DNA from: Phycisphaerae bacterium
GTDB taxonomy: Bacteria > Planctomycetota > Phycisphaerae > UBA1845 > UTPLA1
NCBI GenBank assembly: GCA_023150615.1
Contig: JAKLKO010000007.1
Span: 123,590-187,589, forward strand
Length of the DNA stretch: 64,000 bases
Direction: 5' to 3'
Part shown: positions 27,052-36,601 of the stretch, piece by piece
Numbering within the stretch: position 1 is the stretch's first letter
Layout of the letters: the number at the start of each line of letters is the position of its first letter
The notes under the pieces: generated by a model
The model's database searches: none
Seen by the model: only the letters and a program-made list of their open reading frames with translations
Told to the model about the DNA's origin: nothing
Position numbers and translations under genes: made by a program

Positions 27052-27080
27052 AAAATGCTGAATTTGAGTAATTAGACTAG
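26269..27080 (+). mobile_element. insertion sequence remnant, left end missing
   Basis: The degenerate transposase is followed directly by an AT-rich stretch (27052-27080, containing TGCTGAATTTGAGTAATTAG) that contrasts with the GC-rich surroundings and sits where a terminal inverted repeat would be. I could not find its complement on the left side, in keeping with loss of the left end. No target-site duplication can be defined. It adjoins the broken amidase-like gene. Confidence 0.6.
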
Positions 27081-27247
27081 CGCCCGTGAGCCAGATTTCA
27101 AGATATTCGTGCATCGTTGGCAAATCGACTGCTGGAAATAGGTTGTCGTCGACGACGATGGCGGTTGCAGCGGCTCGTGGAAGAGTGCTCGCAACGGCGG
27201 GACGGACCCGCGTACAATAGACTTGTCTCCCGCCCGGCCGGATTGGA

Positions 27248-28249
27248 GTGCGAAACGTCTTGGCGTCTTTTGATCGGCAGCATCGCGCGATCCGAACGGC
27301 CGGGCTGCTGGCCTGCGCGCTGTGGCTCTCGGCCGGGTGCCGCATCGTCCCGCCGACGGGCCTGCCGCCGTTGGGCCGCGATCCTCCAACGAGCGGCGGG
27401 GGCACCTCGGGCACGACGCCTCCGACGCCCCCCCCTCCGGCGAGCGTCAGCGCGACCGCACTGGAGCAGTTGCTGCTCGAGCGGATCAACCGCGCGCGGC
27501 TGCGGCCCGCGTCCGAGGCGGCGCGCTACGGCATCGCGCTGGACGAGGGCATCCCCGGGCAGATTAGCGCGACGAGCAAGCAGCCGTTGGCGATGAACCC
27601 CGCGCTGACGAGCGTGGCCCGCGCGCACAGTCAGGACATGCTCGATCGCGACTACTTTGCGCACGAGAATCTGTCTGGCGACTCGCCGTTCGATCGCATG
27701 CTGGCGGCGGGGTACCAGTTCTGGACCGCGGGCGAGAACCTGGCGTGGCGCGGGACGACGGGCATCCTGAATCTGAACCAGGCGGTCGAGATGCAGCACG
27801 AGGACTTGTTCGTCGATACGGGCATCGACGGCCGCGGTCACCGGGTGACGATGCTCAACCCGAACTTCAAGGAGGTGGGCATCGGTGTGATCCGCGGCTA
27901 CTTTACGCAGGCGGCGATTACGTACGACAGCGCGATGGTGACGCAGGACTTCGGCGCTCGGGCCGGGTCGACGGTCTACGTGACCGGCGTGGTGTACGAC
28001 GATGCGAACCACAACGGCGACTACGACGTCGGCGAAGGCCGCGGGGGCGAGTCGGTCGTGCTGGGCACGGTCTCGACGACTACGAATCCGGCGGGGGGCT
28101 ACGCGATTCCGGTGTCGGCCTCGGGGAGCTACCTGATCCAGTTCAGCGCCGGCTCGCCGCAGACAATCCCGGTCGGCACGATGAATATCAAGGTCGATTT
28201 CATCAACGGCAACACGATCTCCGTGAATCGCGGCCTGGGGCCGCTGTAG
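27248..28249 (+). CDS. lipoprotein with CAP (SCP/PR-1) domain and SdrD-B-like domain
   Basis: A 333-residue protein. Signal with lipobox LSAGC, Pro/Gly/Thr-rich linker (about 38-65), then a CAP domain at about 70-240: LEQLLLERINRARLRPASEA, NPALTSVARAHSQDMLDRDY, FAHENLSGDSPFDRM and GENLAW, with the family's conserved His in FAHE and Glu in GENLA. The C-terminal 90 residues (VTGVVYDDANHNGDYDVGEG ...) look like a prealbumin/SdrD-B repeat with Asp-rich calcium loop. Bacterial CAP proteins are exported and of mostly unknown function. The start is a GTG placed by the signal peptide. Confidence 0.82.
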   Translation: MRNVLASFDRQHRAIRTAGLLACALWLSAGCRIVPPTGLPPLGRDPPTSGGGTSGTTPPTPPPPASVSATALEQLLLERINRARLRPASEAARYGIALDEGIPGQISATSKQPLAMNPALTSVARAHSQDMLDRDYFAHENLSGDSPFDRMLAAGYQFWTAGENLAWRGTTGILNLNQAVEMQHEDLFVDTGIDGRGHRVTMLNPNFKEVGIGVIRGYFTQAAITYDSAMVTQDFGARAGSTVYVTGVVYDDANHNGDYDVGEGRGGESVVLGTVSTTTNPAGGYAIPVSASGSYLIQFSAGSPQTIPVGTMNIKVDFINGNTISVNRGLGPL

Positions 28250-28426
28250 GCGGATCGAGACGCGCCGCCCCGTTTCGCCTGGCGTCGTATCGATGTCCGG
28301 AAGCGGTCCAGCCGCGCGTGAAGGCCGGGCGTGGGCGTCGTTATTCCCCAGGGGATTCTGTACATCGATCGGCCCCGGCGGACGGGCCGTGGCGAGGATT
28401 GCCCGCGAGGCAAGGAGTGACGTGTC

Positions 28427-30256
28427 ATGAAGCGCTGGGTTAGGCATCTGATGTATGCCGGATTGGTCCTGCCGCTGTCGGCCGCGCCGGTCCGGGCGGA
28501 CGAGACGGAGAAGATCGTTCATTTCCGGATCACCGGTCCGGTGCTGGAATCGCCGCCGACACTGGCGCTGGGCGGGTTGTTCGGCGAGGACGAGCCGCTG
28601 AACCTGTTTGATCTTTTGAAGACGCTGAACCGCGCGCGGACGGACGAAAGCGTCCGGGCGCTGATCTTCGACGTGGACGAGGCGGCGCTGGGCCTGTCGC
28701 AGATTCAGGAACTTCGGCAGCAGTTCAAGCGGCTCCGCGCCGCGGACAAGGACGTGTGGATCTACTCCGAGGCGCCGGGTCTGGGCACGTATTTGCTCGC
28801 GTCGTCGGCCACGAAGCTGGTGATGATGCCGCGCGGCGAGCTGGGGCTTGTGGGCCTGTACTCGACGCCGATGTACTTCAAGGGGCTGCTCGACAAGATC
28901 GGCGTGGAGTTCGACGTGGTCCACTGTGGCGCCTACAAGGCCGCGGGTGAGCCGTTCACGCGGACCGGTCCGAGCAAGGAAGCCGACGAGGACATGAAGA
29001 AGCTCATGGACGGCATCTATGAGTCGATCATCGCCGGGATCGCCGAGTCGCGCAAGCTCAGCGTGGACGAGGTCCGCAAGCTCATCGACAACGGCCCGTA
29101 CAGCGCGAAGGAAGCGAAGGAGGCGGGTCTGGTCGACGACCTGGCGTATCGCGAGGACTTTCTCAGGAGCATCAAGAAGCGCTACGGCAGCGAGGCGAAG
29201 ATCGTCCACACCTACGGCAAGAAATCGGGACCGGAGATCGACTTCGCCAATCCGTTCGCGATCTTCAAGATCTTCGGCGAGATGATGAAGGGCACGAAGC
29301 CCTCGGACGAGAACGCCATCGCGGTCATCTACGTCGAGTCGATCATCATGACCGGCCGGAGCCAGGACGACTTCTTCGGCAAGTCGGCGGGATCGGACAC
29401 GATCCGCAAGGCGATCGACGACGCGGCAAAGGATGATCGGGTCAAGGCGGTCGTGCTCCGCGTGGACTCGCCGGGCGGATCGGCGATCGCCAGTGAGGTG
29501 ATCGCCGAGGCGGCCAAGCGCCTGAAGGGCGAGAAGCCATTCGTCGTTTCGATGGGCGACGTGGCGGCCAGCGGCGGCTACTACGTCTCGTGTCTGGCGG
29601 ACTGCATCTTTGCGCAGCCCGGGACGATCACCGGGTCGATCGGCGTGATCGGCATGAAGCCCGTCACGACCGAGATGTGGGGCAAGCTGGGCATCTCGCG
29701 ACATGAGTACAAGCGCGGCGATTCGGCCGACCTGATGAGTTCGGTTCGGCCGTGGAACGAAGATCATCGGGCGCGGATCAACAAGATGATGAACCGCGTC
29801 TATAAAGAGTTCAAAGGCCGGGTGACCGAGGGTCGCGGTCGCAAGATCAAGGGAGATCTCGAGGACCTTGCTGGAGGGCGGGTCTATACGGGCGGGCAGG
29901 CACTGGACGTCGGGCTGGTCGACAAGCTCGGCGGACTGGACGACGCGATCCGCTACGCGGCCGATCAGGCGGAAATCAGCAAGTACGAGTTGCGGATCCT
30001 GCCCAAGCCAAAGACGTTCGCGGACCTACTGGCGAAGAGCATGGGGCTGGAGCCCGAGGACGAGGAAGACGTGTCGATCCGGACTTCGGCGCGCTCGCCG
30101 TTCCTGCTGAGCCCGGCGGTGCAGGCCGCGCTGCCGGCGCTGGAAGCGAGTGATCCGCAGGCGGCGGCAGCGCTGAAGGCGGCGCTGCGGCAGATGGAGA
30201 TGTTCCGAAAAGAAGCGGTGGCGTTGATCGGTCCGCCGATCCCGCGGCCTCGATGA
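28427..30256 (+). CDS. sppA: signal peptide peptidase SppA, 67K type
   Basis: A 609-residue S49 serine protease that degrades cleaved signal peptides at the membrane. The long form has two homologous halves. The catalytic Lys is Lys171 in HCGAYKAAGEPFTR in the N-terminal half and the nucleophile is Ser382 in GDVAASGGYYVSC in the C-terminal half, with AQPGTITGSIGVIGMK following. The N-terminus has a signal peptide (about 1-24, ending VRADE) rather than the more common anchor. A C-terminal extension of about 80 residues beyond the protease core is Ala/Leu-rich. GGAG-type site (AAGGAGTG) precedes the ATG, and a strong terminator follows the gene. Confidence 0.93.
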   Translation: MKRWVRHLMYAGLVLPLSAAPVRADETEKIVHFRITGPVLESPPTLALGGLFGEDEPLNLFDLLKTLNRARTDESVRALIFDVDEAALGLSQIQELRQQFKRLRAADKDVWIYSEAPGLGTYLLASSATKLVMMPRGELGLVGLYSTPMYFKGLLDKIGVEFDVVHCGAYKAAGEPFTRTGPSKEADEDMKKLMDGIYESIIAGIAESRKLSVDEVRKLIDNGPYSAKEAKEAGLVDDLAYREDFLRSIKKRYGSEAKIVHTYGKKSGPEIDFANPFAIFKIFGEMMKGTKPSDENAIAVIYVESIIMTGRSQDDFFGKSAGSDTIRKAIDDAAKDDRVKAVVLRVDSPGGSAIASEVIAEAAKRLKGEKPFVVSMGDVAASGGYYVSCLADCIFAQPGTITGSIGVIGMKPVTTEMWGKLGISRHEYKRGDSADLMSSVRPWNEDHRARINKMMNRVYKEFKGRVTEGRGRKIKGDLEDLAGGRVYTGGQALDVGLVDKLGGLDDAIRYAADQAEISKYELRILPKPKTFADLLAKSMGLEPEDEEDVSIRTSARSPFLLSPAVQAALPALEASDPQAAAALKAALRQMEMFRKEAVALIGPPIPRPR

Positions 30257-30313
30257 CCGCCGGCGGCGGCCGGTGTCCACCGGTTCGCCCGACGTGAGAG
30301 ATTCGGCAAGAGG

Positions 30314-30356
30314 CGCGAGGCCCGTCGACGTGGATCGGCGGGCCTCGCGATTTTTT
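30314..30356 (+). terminator. rho-independent terminator after sppA
   Basis: CGCGAGGCCCG (30314-30324) and its perfect complement (30339-30349) make an 11-bp GC-rich stem with a 14-base loop, followed after one A by six T residues (30351-30356). A textbook intrinsic terminator for the plus strand. Confidence 0.88.
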
Positions 30357-30443
30357 CCGGCGGGCGCGCGGCGCGGCGCGGTAGAATGGTCGACGAGCGG
30401 GGGCATGTGCGTCGCGCGGGGACGACGTGCGGAGGGGTCGATC

Positions 30444-31250
30444 ATGCATTCAGCTCGCCGGGAGCGCTTTTGCGCGTCGGCTGTTGGTATTTTCAGTATC
30501 GCCGCGCTGTGTCACTTCGCGGCGTCGCGCGCCGTTGCGCAGCCAGCGGGCCATGCAGCAGAGGTCGACACGGCGCTGGACCGGCCGCTCGGGACGGTGC
30601 GGTTCGCCGCGACGCCGCTGGATCGTGCCCTGAGGGAGCTGTCCGACCTGGCGGCGCTGGATCTGATGGTGCACTGGGACGCGCTTTACGCGGCCGGCAT
30701 CGATCGCGACCGGCCGGTGACGCTCGATGCGCGGGCCACGACGGCGCGGCGCGTGCTGGAGTATCTCGTACGGGAGCTGTCGGTTGGCCGCGAGCCGATC
30801 GAGTACGCGCTGATCGACGGGACGATTGAGGTCTCGAGCGCGGCGGATTTCGCAGCGCGGCCGATCACGCGGGCGTATGACTGTCGCGACCTGCTGCGCG
30901 ATGCGCCGCCGGCGGCGGCAAGGCAGGATGATCGCGACGTGTCGGTGCACTTTCGACCGTGGCCGTCCGGTGCGGCGGCGTGGGAGCCGCGCGGATTCTC
31001 GATGAGTCGGCACTCGCTCCGCGTACGCCGCGATGATCCGAGCCTGGCGCGGCAGCGCGAGATCATCCGCGCGATCGCGGGGACGGTCGCCCCGGCGTCG
31101 TGGATTGAGGCGGGCGGCACGGTCGGGGAGCTGGCGTTCGTCGGCGATCGGCTCGTCGTGCGGCAGACGCGGCCGAACCAGATGCGGATTGCCGCGCTGC
31201 TGGCGGAGCTGCGCGGCGGCGCGGCGGTCGCCGTACCGTCGAAGCCGTAG
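30444..31250 (+). CDS. secreted protein, secretin-N/STN-like, function unknown
   Basis: A 268-residue protein with a signal peptide (about 1-32, ending AVAQ). The segment LGTVRFAATPLDRALRELSD followed by LAALDLMVHWDALYAAGIDR and PVTLDARATTARRVLEYLVR has the layout of an STN/secretin short domain (core of small beta-alpha units that precede secretins and TonB receptors). A second similar unit with RQTRPNQMRIAALLAELR closes the protein. No membrane-spanning or catalytic motif is seen. GGAGGGG precedes the ATG at 30444. Planctomycetes have many such stand-alone secreted proteins; this one follows a terminator so it has its own transcription. Confidence 0.7.
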   Translation: MHSARRERFCASAVGIFSIAALCHFAASRAVAQPAGHAAEVDTALDRPLGTVRFAATPLDRALRELSDLAALDLMVHWDALYAAGIDRDRPVTLDARATTARRVLEYLVRELSVGREPIEYALIDGTIEVSSAADFAARPITRAYDCRDLLRDAPPAAARQDDRDVSVHFRPWPSGAAAWEPRGFSMSRHSLRVRRDDPSLARQREIIRAIAGTVAPASWIEAGGTVGELAFVGDRLVVRQTRPNQMRIAALLAELRGGAAVAVPSKP

Positions 31251-31270
31251 CGGCGACCGTGCCGAAGCCG

Positions 31271-31933
31271 TCAGTCCGGCGGCATGGCCGCGATGAACGC
31301 GTCGAGTTCTGCCGATTCGACCAGCGGCGGGCCGTGGCCGAACAGCACCTTGGCCGGTCGCAACGCGGCGAGCTTGCGGATCGAGCGGCGGTTTTCGGTC
31401 TGATCATGCGTGAAGAACCGCGGCGGTTCGTGCAGGCCGGTGACGGTCGTGATCAGGTTCATGTGATTGAGCACGTCGCCGACGATCGCGAGGCGGTCGA
31501 ACTCGCGGAAGTAGATGACGTGGCCGGGCGTGTGCCCCGGCGCTTCGACGACGTGGAAGTCGCCGACTTCGTCGCCCTCGCGGATCGAGCGCGCGACCGG
31601 GTGCGGCGGTCCGGCCCAGATCCACGATGAACAGCGGAGTGCCCGGGAACGCGGGTGCATCGGCTCGCGGCCTTCCATCGCGGCGCGATCCAACTCGTGA
31701 CAGGCGAGCGGACAGCCGAAGTGCGTGCAGACTTCGTGCGCGGCGCCCTGATGGTCCGGGTGCACGTGCGTCAGCGCGACGAGCGCAACGCGGCGATCGG
31801 CCAGCAACTTCACGAAGCGCTTTCGGTCCCAGCGCGTGCCGGCGTCGATCAGCACGTCGCCGGCGAGGTACGCATTGATCGCGTTCGGCGGAAAGCCGTC
31901 GATCTGCCAGACATTCTCGGCGACAGGACGCAT
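31271..31933 (-). CDS. MBL-fold metallo-hydrolase
   Basis: A 220-residue metallo-beta-lactamase fold enzyme. The zinc motif HVHPDH (in [18 protein letters not shown]) gives HxHxDH, the next ligand is His in [14 protein letters not shown], Asp in [11 protein letters not shown], and the last His is in VLFGHGPPL. The set is complete, so it should be an active hydrolase of the glyoxalase II-like branch (thioester, lactone or phosphodiester); substrate unknown. The start ATG at 31933 gives [20 protein letters not shown], the normal first strand; further upstream codons are unconserved. It is divergent from the YyaL-type gene. Confidence 0.88.
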   Translation of the reverse strand: MRPVAENVWQIDGFPPNAINAYLAGDVLIDAGTRWDRKRFVKLLADRRVALVALTHVHPDHQGAAHEVCTHFGCPLACHELDRAAMEGREPMHPRSRALRCSSWIWAGPPHPVARSIREGDEVGDFHVVEAPGHTPGHVIYFREFDRLAIVGDVLNHMNLITTVTGLHEPPRFFTHDQTENRRSIRKLAALRPAKVLFGHGPPLVESAELDAFIAAMPPD

Positions 31934-32111
31934 CGGCCGCACCGCGCCCCGCAGCGTACCCGAACATCGCGCGACGCCAAGTCCGCGACGCCCGCTCGGC
32001 CGCAATCGGCAAGCCCGGTACGCGGCGGCTATACTTTGGCCACGGCGACCCCCGAAGGTCGGCGGTCGACCCTCGGCCGGAAATCATACCGCGAGTTCCC
32101 GGAGGCGACGG

Positions 32112-34331
32112 ATGCCAGTCCGTATGTCGCGCGCGGCGATGCTGATGGTCATCGCGTGCGCGGTCAATCCAACCGTCTCCTCCGGCGATCCGCGCGCGCG
32201 AGCCACGAGCATGAACGCGATCCCCGCGACGAAACCGACTCATACGAACCGGCTGATTCACGCCACCAGTCCGTACCTGTTGCAGCACGCCCACAATCCG
32301 GTGGACTGGTACGAGTGGGGACCGGAGGCGTTCGACACGGCGCGGCGCGAGGGCAAGCCGATCTTCCTGTCGATCGGGTACTCGGCCTGCCACTGGTGCC
32401 ACGTGATGGAGCGCGAGAGTTTCGAGAGCGAGACGATCGCCGCGATCCTCAACGCCGACTTTGTGAGCATCAAGGTCGATCGGGAGGAACGGCCGGACGT
32501 CGACGATCTCTACATGAAGGCGACGCTGCTGTTCAACCAGGGACAGGGCGGCTGGCCGATGTCGGTGTTTCTGACACCCGATCGACGGCCGTTCTTCGCG
32601 GGCACGTATTTCCCGCCGGAGAGCCGCTGGGGCCGGCCGGGGTTCAGGGAACTGCTGGAACTGATCGCGAGGACGTGGAAGGAGGACCGCGGGCGGGTAA
32701 TGCAGGGGGCGGAATCGCTGACGGAGGCCGTGCGACGATACGCGACGGTCACGCCGGGTCAGAGCGGCATACCGCACGAGACGCTGGCGCGGACGGTGGC
32801 GGCGTTGGCGCAGGCGTTTGATTCGCAGAAGGGCGGCATCTCCGGCGGCGGGACGAACAAGTTTCCGCCGTCGATGGCGATGGACCTGATGCTGCGGGCC
32901 TATCACCTGTCGCTGCGCGGTGGACCGGCGGGCAAGCCCGAACCGCGTCGCGAACTGCTGCAACTGGTGGAGACGACGCTCGACCACATGGCGCGCGGCG
33001 GCATCTACGATCATCTCGCGGGCGGTATCGCGCGTTACAGCACGGACGTCGATTGGCTCGTGCCGCACTTTGAGAAGATGCTCTACGACCAGGCGCTGGT
33101 CGCGGGCATCTACCTTGATGCGTTCCAGCTCACCAAGGACCTGCGCTGGGCGGGCGTCGCGCGCGACATCTGCGACTACGTAATCGCCGACCTGCAATCG
33201 CCGCAGGGCGGCTACTACAGCGCCCGCGATGCCGACAGCGAGGGCGTCGAGGGCAAGTACTACGTCTGGTCGAAGGACGAGGTGATGGCGGTCCTCGGCG
33301 CGGACGATGGCACACTGTTCTGCAGCTACTACGACGTGAGCGACGCGGGCAACTGGGAGGGGCGCAACATTCTTCACGTGCCGCGCAGCATCGAGGGCTT
33401 CGCGAAGCTGCATCGCATCGCACCGGCCGATGCCGAGCGGCGACTGACGGGCGCAAGGGCGAAGCTGCTGGCGCATCGCGCGAGGCGCATTCCGCCACAC
33501 CTCGATGACAAGGTGCTCGCGGCGTGGAACGGGCTCATGATCGCGAGCATGGCGCGGGCCTATCGCGTGCTCGACGAGCCGCGCTTTCGCGACTCGGCCG
33601 TCCGCGCTGCCGACTTCGTGCTCACGAAGATGCGGCATGGCGATCGCCTGCGGCGAAGCTGGCGCGACGCGCGGGCGACGATCGACGGATACCTCGACGA
33701 CTACGCGTTCATGATCGAGGCGCTGCTTTATCTGTACGAGGCGACGTTCGAGCCGCGGTGGCTCGACGAGGCCGAGCGCCTGACCGACGTGGTGCGCACG
33801 CACTTTCGCGACGCGGACGCGGGGGGGTTTTTCTTCACGCCTGCGGATGGCGAGCACGTGCTGATCCGCGCGAAGGAGGCGCAGGACGGCGCGATCCCGT
33901 CGGGCAACAGCGTGATGCTGATGAACCTGCTGCGATTGTCCGTGCTGCGCAATCGCAAGGACCTGCGCGACGACGCCGAGGCGCTGATGCGCTGCTTCGC
34001 CGATCGCGTCGCCGAGAACCCCACCTCGTCCGAGCGCCTGCTGGCCGCCGTCGATTTCCATCATCGCCGCCCGCGCGAGATCGTGCTGATCGCGCCTCAG
34101 GACGGGCCGGAGTTCCAGGCCCTCGTGCGGACCGTCTGGCAGACGTACCTGCCGAACCGCGTCATCGTCGGCGGCGTCGGCGAGGTTTCGGCCGAGTCTG
34201 CGAAGCGAGTGCCGTTGCTCGCGGGTCGGCGGCCGAAGGACGGCCGGGCGACGGCCTTCGTGTGCGAGAACTTCACCTGCAAGGCGCCGACGACCGATGC
34301 GTTAGAATTGGCGAGGCAGCTGGTCCCTTAG
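32112..34331 (+). CDS. YyaL/Spata20-type thioredoxin-fold protein (DUF255)
   Basis: A 739-residue protein. After a possible signal peptide (about 1-24) comes the characteristic [20 protein letters not shown] followed by [20 protein letters not shown], then a thioredoxin-like domain with CHWC at 93-96 ([18 protein letters not shown]) and [14 protein letters not shown]. The rest is an alpha/alpha-barrel of six-hairpin glycosidase type ([43 protein letters not shown]). This domain pair defines the widespread YyaL/SPATA20 family, whose biochemical role is unsettled. Most members are cytosolic; a signal peptide here would place it outside. The ATG at 32112 follows GGAGGCGAC. Confidence 0.9.
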   Translation: MPVRMSRAAMLMVIACAVNPTVSSGDPRARATSMNAIPATKPTHTNRLIHATSPYLLQHAHNPVDWYEWGPEAFDTARREGKPIFLSIGYSACHWCHVMERESFESETIAAILNADFVSIKVDREERPDVDDLYMKATLLFNQGQGGWPMSVFLTPDRRPFFAGTYFPPESRWGRPGFRELLELIARTWKEDRGRVMQGAESLTEAVRRYATVTPGQSGIPHETLARTVAALAQAFDSQKGGISGGGTNKFPPSMAMDLMLRAYHLSLRGGPAGKPEPRRELLQLVETTLDHMARGGIYDHLAGGIARYSTDVDWLVPHFEKMLYDQALVAGIYLDAFQLTKDLRWAGVARDICDYVIADLQSPQGGYYSARDADSEGVEGKYYVWSKDEVMAVLGADDGTLFCSYYDVSDAGNWEGRNILHVPRSIEGFAKLHRIAPADAERRLTGARAKLLAHRARRIPPHLDDKVLAAWNGLMIASMARAYRVLDEPRFRDSAVRAADFVLTKMRHGDRLRRSWRDARATIDGYLDDYAFMIEALLYLYEATFEPRWLDEAERLTDVVRTHFRDADAGGFFFTPADGEHVLIRAKEAQDGAIPSGNSVMLMNLLRLSVLRNRKDLRDDAEALMRCFADRVAENPTSSERLLAAVDFHHRRPREIVLIAPQDGPEFQALVRTVWQTYLPNRVIVGGVGEVSAESAKRVPLLAGRRPKDGRATAFVCENFTCKAPTTDALELARQLVP

Positions 34332-34412
34332 GCGCGTCCGTTTGCCGGCGTCGGCGTGCGCCGTGGGGCGTTGCGTTCACGCGGGCCGGGCTGTCGAGCG
34401 GTGAGTGTGGCC

Positions 34413-35018
34413 ATGTTGAACGACCGAAGACGAGAGTTGTGCATCGGGTGTTCGTTCGTGCTGCTGCTCGGCGCGGGCGTCGTGCTGCACGCGCAGCCGG
34501 CGGAGCGCGACGTGCCGGCGACGCAGCCGTCCGATGCGCGTGCGCCGCAGCGGCCGGATCGTCCGCCGCTGGTGGAGCCGCGCGATGAGCCGAGCGCATC
34601 GGACGTGCTGGAGCGGCTGATGCCGCGCGAGGGCGTGCCGCAGCCGATCGTGCGGCCGGTGGTTCCGGGTCAGCGTCGCCCGATGGCGACGGCGACCGAG
34701 GCGTTGCCGAAGAACGCGGTGGTGCCGCTGGAGTCGCGACTGTTGCCGGACGGATATCGGCTGGTCGACCGGCCGGGCCGATTGCAGCGCGAGGGGGATT
34801 TCTGGGTTTTCGCGTTCGAGAGCCGCTCGACCCAGGCGGCTGAGCCGCCGATGCGTCTGCTGCCGAACCGCATGCTGGAGGACATGGAGATCGCGTCTGC
34901 GGGCGGTACGCGGTCGATCGTGTTTCTGATCAGCGGCGAGGTGACGGAGTACCACGGTGTGAACTACCTGCTGATCCAGAAGATGCTGGTGCGGCCGAAT
35001 TACGGGAATCTGCGGTAG
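34413..35018 (+). CDS. secreted protein of unknown function
   Basis: A 201-residue protein with a signal peptide (GCSFVLLLGAGVVLHAQPAE, cleavage after HAQ). A disordered Pro/Arg/Asp-rich section (28-85) leads to a compact C-terminal domain with VPLESRLLPDGYRLVDRPGR, FWVFAFESRS, and IVFLISGEVTEYHGVNYLLI followed by QKMLVRPNYGNL. This C-terminal pattern recurs in planctomycete secreted proteins but I cannot name the family. An alternative GTG start lies 12 bases upstream. It lies 81 bases after the YyaL-type gene, in the same direction. Confidence 0.65.
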   Translation: MLNDRRRELCIGCSFVLLLGAGVVLHAQPAERDVPATQPSDARAPQRPDRPPLVEPRDEPSASDVLERLMPREGVPQPIVRPVVPGQRRPMATATEALPKNAVVPLESRLLPDGYRLVDRPGRLQREGDFWVFAFESRSTQAAEPPMRLLPNRMLEDMEIASAGGTRSIVFLISGEVTEYHGVNYLLIQKMLVRPNYGNLR

Positions 35019-35147
35019 GCGCCGAGTTGTGTCGCCAGGAAGACGCCGACCGGCGCCGAGGGGGCGGCCGGTCGGTCGTGAATGGACCCAGAGTCGTAGA
35101 GCGACGCGCGGGGCGGGGACGGCCTTGATCGTCGTCGCTTTCGTCGA

Positions 35148-36398
35148 TTACACCCAGCCGCGGAGCTTGCAGGCTTCCGCGACTCGCGTCACCGAGACCA
35201 TGTACGCCGCGAGGCGCATGTGCGTCTTCGTCTGCTGCTGCATCTTGTGCACCGCCTTGAAGGACTCCGTCATGCGCCGATCGAGCTGCGCATAGACGTC
35301 CGACAGCGGCCAGTAGTAGTTGTAGGTGTTCTGCACCTGCTCGAAGTAGCTCACCGTTACGCCGCCGGCGTTCGCCAGGAAGTCGGGCAGGACGAGCACG
35401 CCCTTGTTGAACAGGATCTCGTCGGCCTCCGGCGTCGTCGGGCCGTTGGCCAGTTCGCACATGATCTTGGCCTTGATTTTCGCGGCGTTCTTGTCGGTGA
35501 TGACGCCCTCGAGCGCGGCCGGATAGAGCACGTCGACGTCGAGTTCCAGCAGGGCCTCGTTGCTGATCGGTTCGGCGCCGGGGAAGCCCTTCACCTGGCC
35601 CGTCTCGAGCTTGTAGGCGACGATCTTCTCGGGGTCGATTCCGGAGCGGTTGATGACGCCGCCGCGCGAATCGGAGACGGCGATGAGTTTCCCGCCGCCG
35701 AGGATCTCGCGATGCAGCGTGGCCGCGAACTGCCCGGCGTTGCCGAAGCCCTGGATGGCGTAGGTCGCCTTGGCCGGATCGAGGCCGACCGTCTTGGCCG
35801 CCTCGCGCACGACGTAGACACCGCCACGGGCCGTGGCGTCGTTTCGGCCCTGGGATCCGCCGAGGGCCAGCGGCTTGCCGGTGATGACGCCCGGATGGCT
35901 GTGTCCGACGATGTGCTCATATTCGTCCATCATCCACGCCATGATCTGCGGCGTGGTGTAGACGTCCGGGGCGGGCACGTCGCGGTGCACGCCGAGTTCC
36001 CGCGCGACGACGCGGATCCACGCGCGGGCGAGCCGCTCCTTCTCGCCTTCGGACATCTCCTTCGGATTGCAGGTCACGCCGCCCTTTCCGCCGCCGAGCG
36101 GCAGGTCCATGACGGCTGTCTTCCATGTCATCCACGCCGCGAGGGCACGAACGGTGTCGATGGTCTCGTCGGGGTGCCAGCGGATGCCGCCCTTGTTGGG
36201 CCCGCGGGCGTCGTTGTACTGCACGCGATAGGCGTGAAAGATGCGAGTCTTGCCGTTGTCCATCTTCACCGGCAGGATGAATCGATACTCGCGCATCGGC
36301 CAGCGGAGCAGTTGGTGCGTGGCCTCGTCCAGACCGAGCTTCTTCGCGGCCAGGTCGAGCTGGGTTTGGGCGATCTGGAAGGGGTTCATCTCTGGCAT
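35148..36398 (-). CDS. Glu/Leu/Phe/Val dehydrogenase (glutamate dehydrogenase-like)
   Basis: A 416-residue NAD(P)-dependent amino-acid dehydrogenase, most likely glutamate dehydrogenase, interconverting glutamate and 2-oxoglutarate plus ammonia. The catalytic Lys region is MDLPLGGGKGGVTCNPKEMS, with the earlier substrate Lys in GPNKGGIRWHP; the Rossmann loop is AIQGFGNAGQFAATLH. C-terminal VLVLPDFLANAGGVTVSYFE is the standard hinge helix motif of GDH. The ATG at 36398 follows GAGGAG, and the family start (NPFQIAQTQLDLAAKKLGLD) follows at once, so the longer upstream frame is rejected. Divergent from panC. Confidence 0.93.
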   Translation of the reverse strand: MPEMNPFQIAQTQLDLAAKKLGLDEATHQLLRWPMREYRFILPVKMDNGKTRIFHAYRVQYNDARGPNKGGIRWHPDETIDTVRALAAWMTWKTAVMDLPLGGGKGGVTCNPKEMSEGEKERLARAWIRVVARELGVHRDVPAPDVYTTPQIMAWMMDEYEHIVGHSHPGVITGKPLALGGSQGRNDATARGGVYVVREAAKTVGLDPAKATYAIQGFGNAGQFAATLHREILGGGKLIAVSDSRGGVINRSGIDPEKIVAYKLETGQVKGFPGAEPISNEALLELDVDVLYPAALEGVITDKNAAKIKAKIMCELANGPTTPEADEILFNKGVLVLPDFLANAGGVTVSYFEQVQNTYNYYWPLSDVYAQLDRRMTESFKAVHKMQQQTKTHMRLAAYMVSVTRVAEACKLRGWV

Positions 36399-36601
36399 GT
36401 CGAAACTCCTCGTGGGAAAGTGCCGGCGGTCGGCAGGGCCGCGACCGGCCGACGGGTGCAATTCATGGATATGATTTGCGCCGCGGGCCGGATCGTCAAT
36501 CGACGTTTCGGGATGCGAACGTCCGACGAACACCCAAGCTGGGGCGGTCCGGAAGGGGCGTTGGGCGGCGCGAACGGATCTTGGATCGCAGAGTCGCGGT
36601 G

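Noticed and set aside
27013..27489. Minus-strand frame containing VVDDNLFPAVDLPTMHEYLE next to the IS end
   Set aside because: Looks protein-like for about 30 residues in an AT-richer patch, but has no family match I recognise, no start, and runs antisense into the CAP-domain lipoprotein gene. It might be a fragment of a lost gene.
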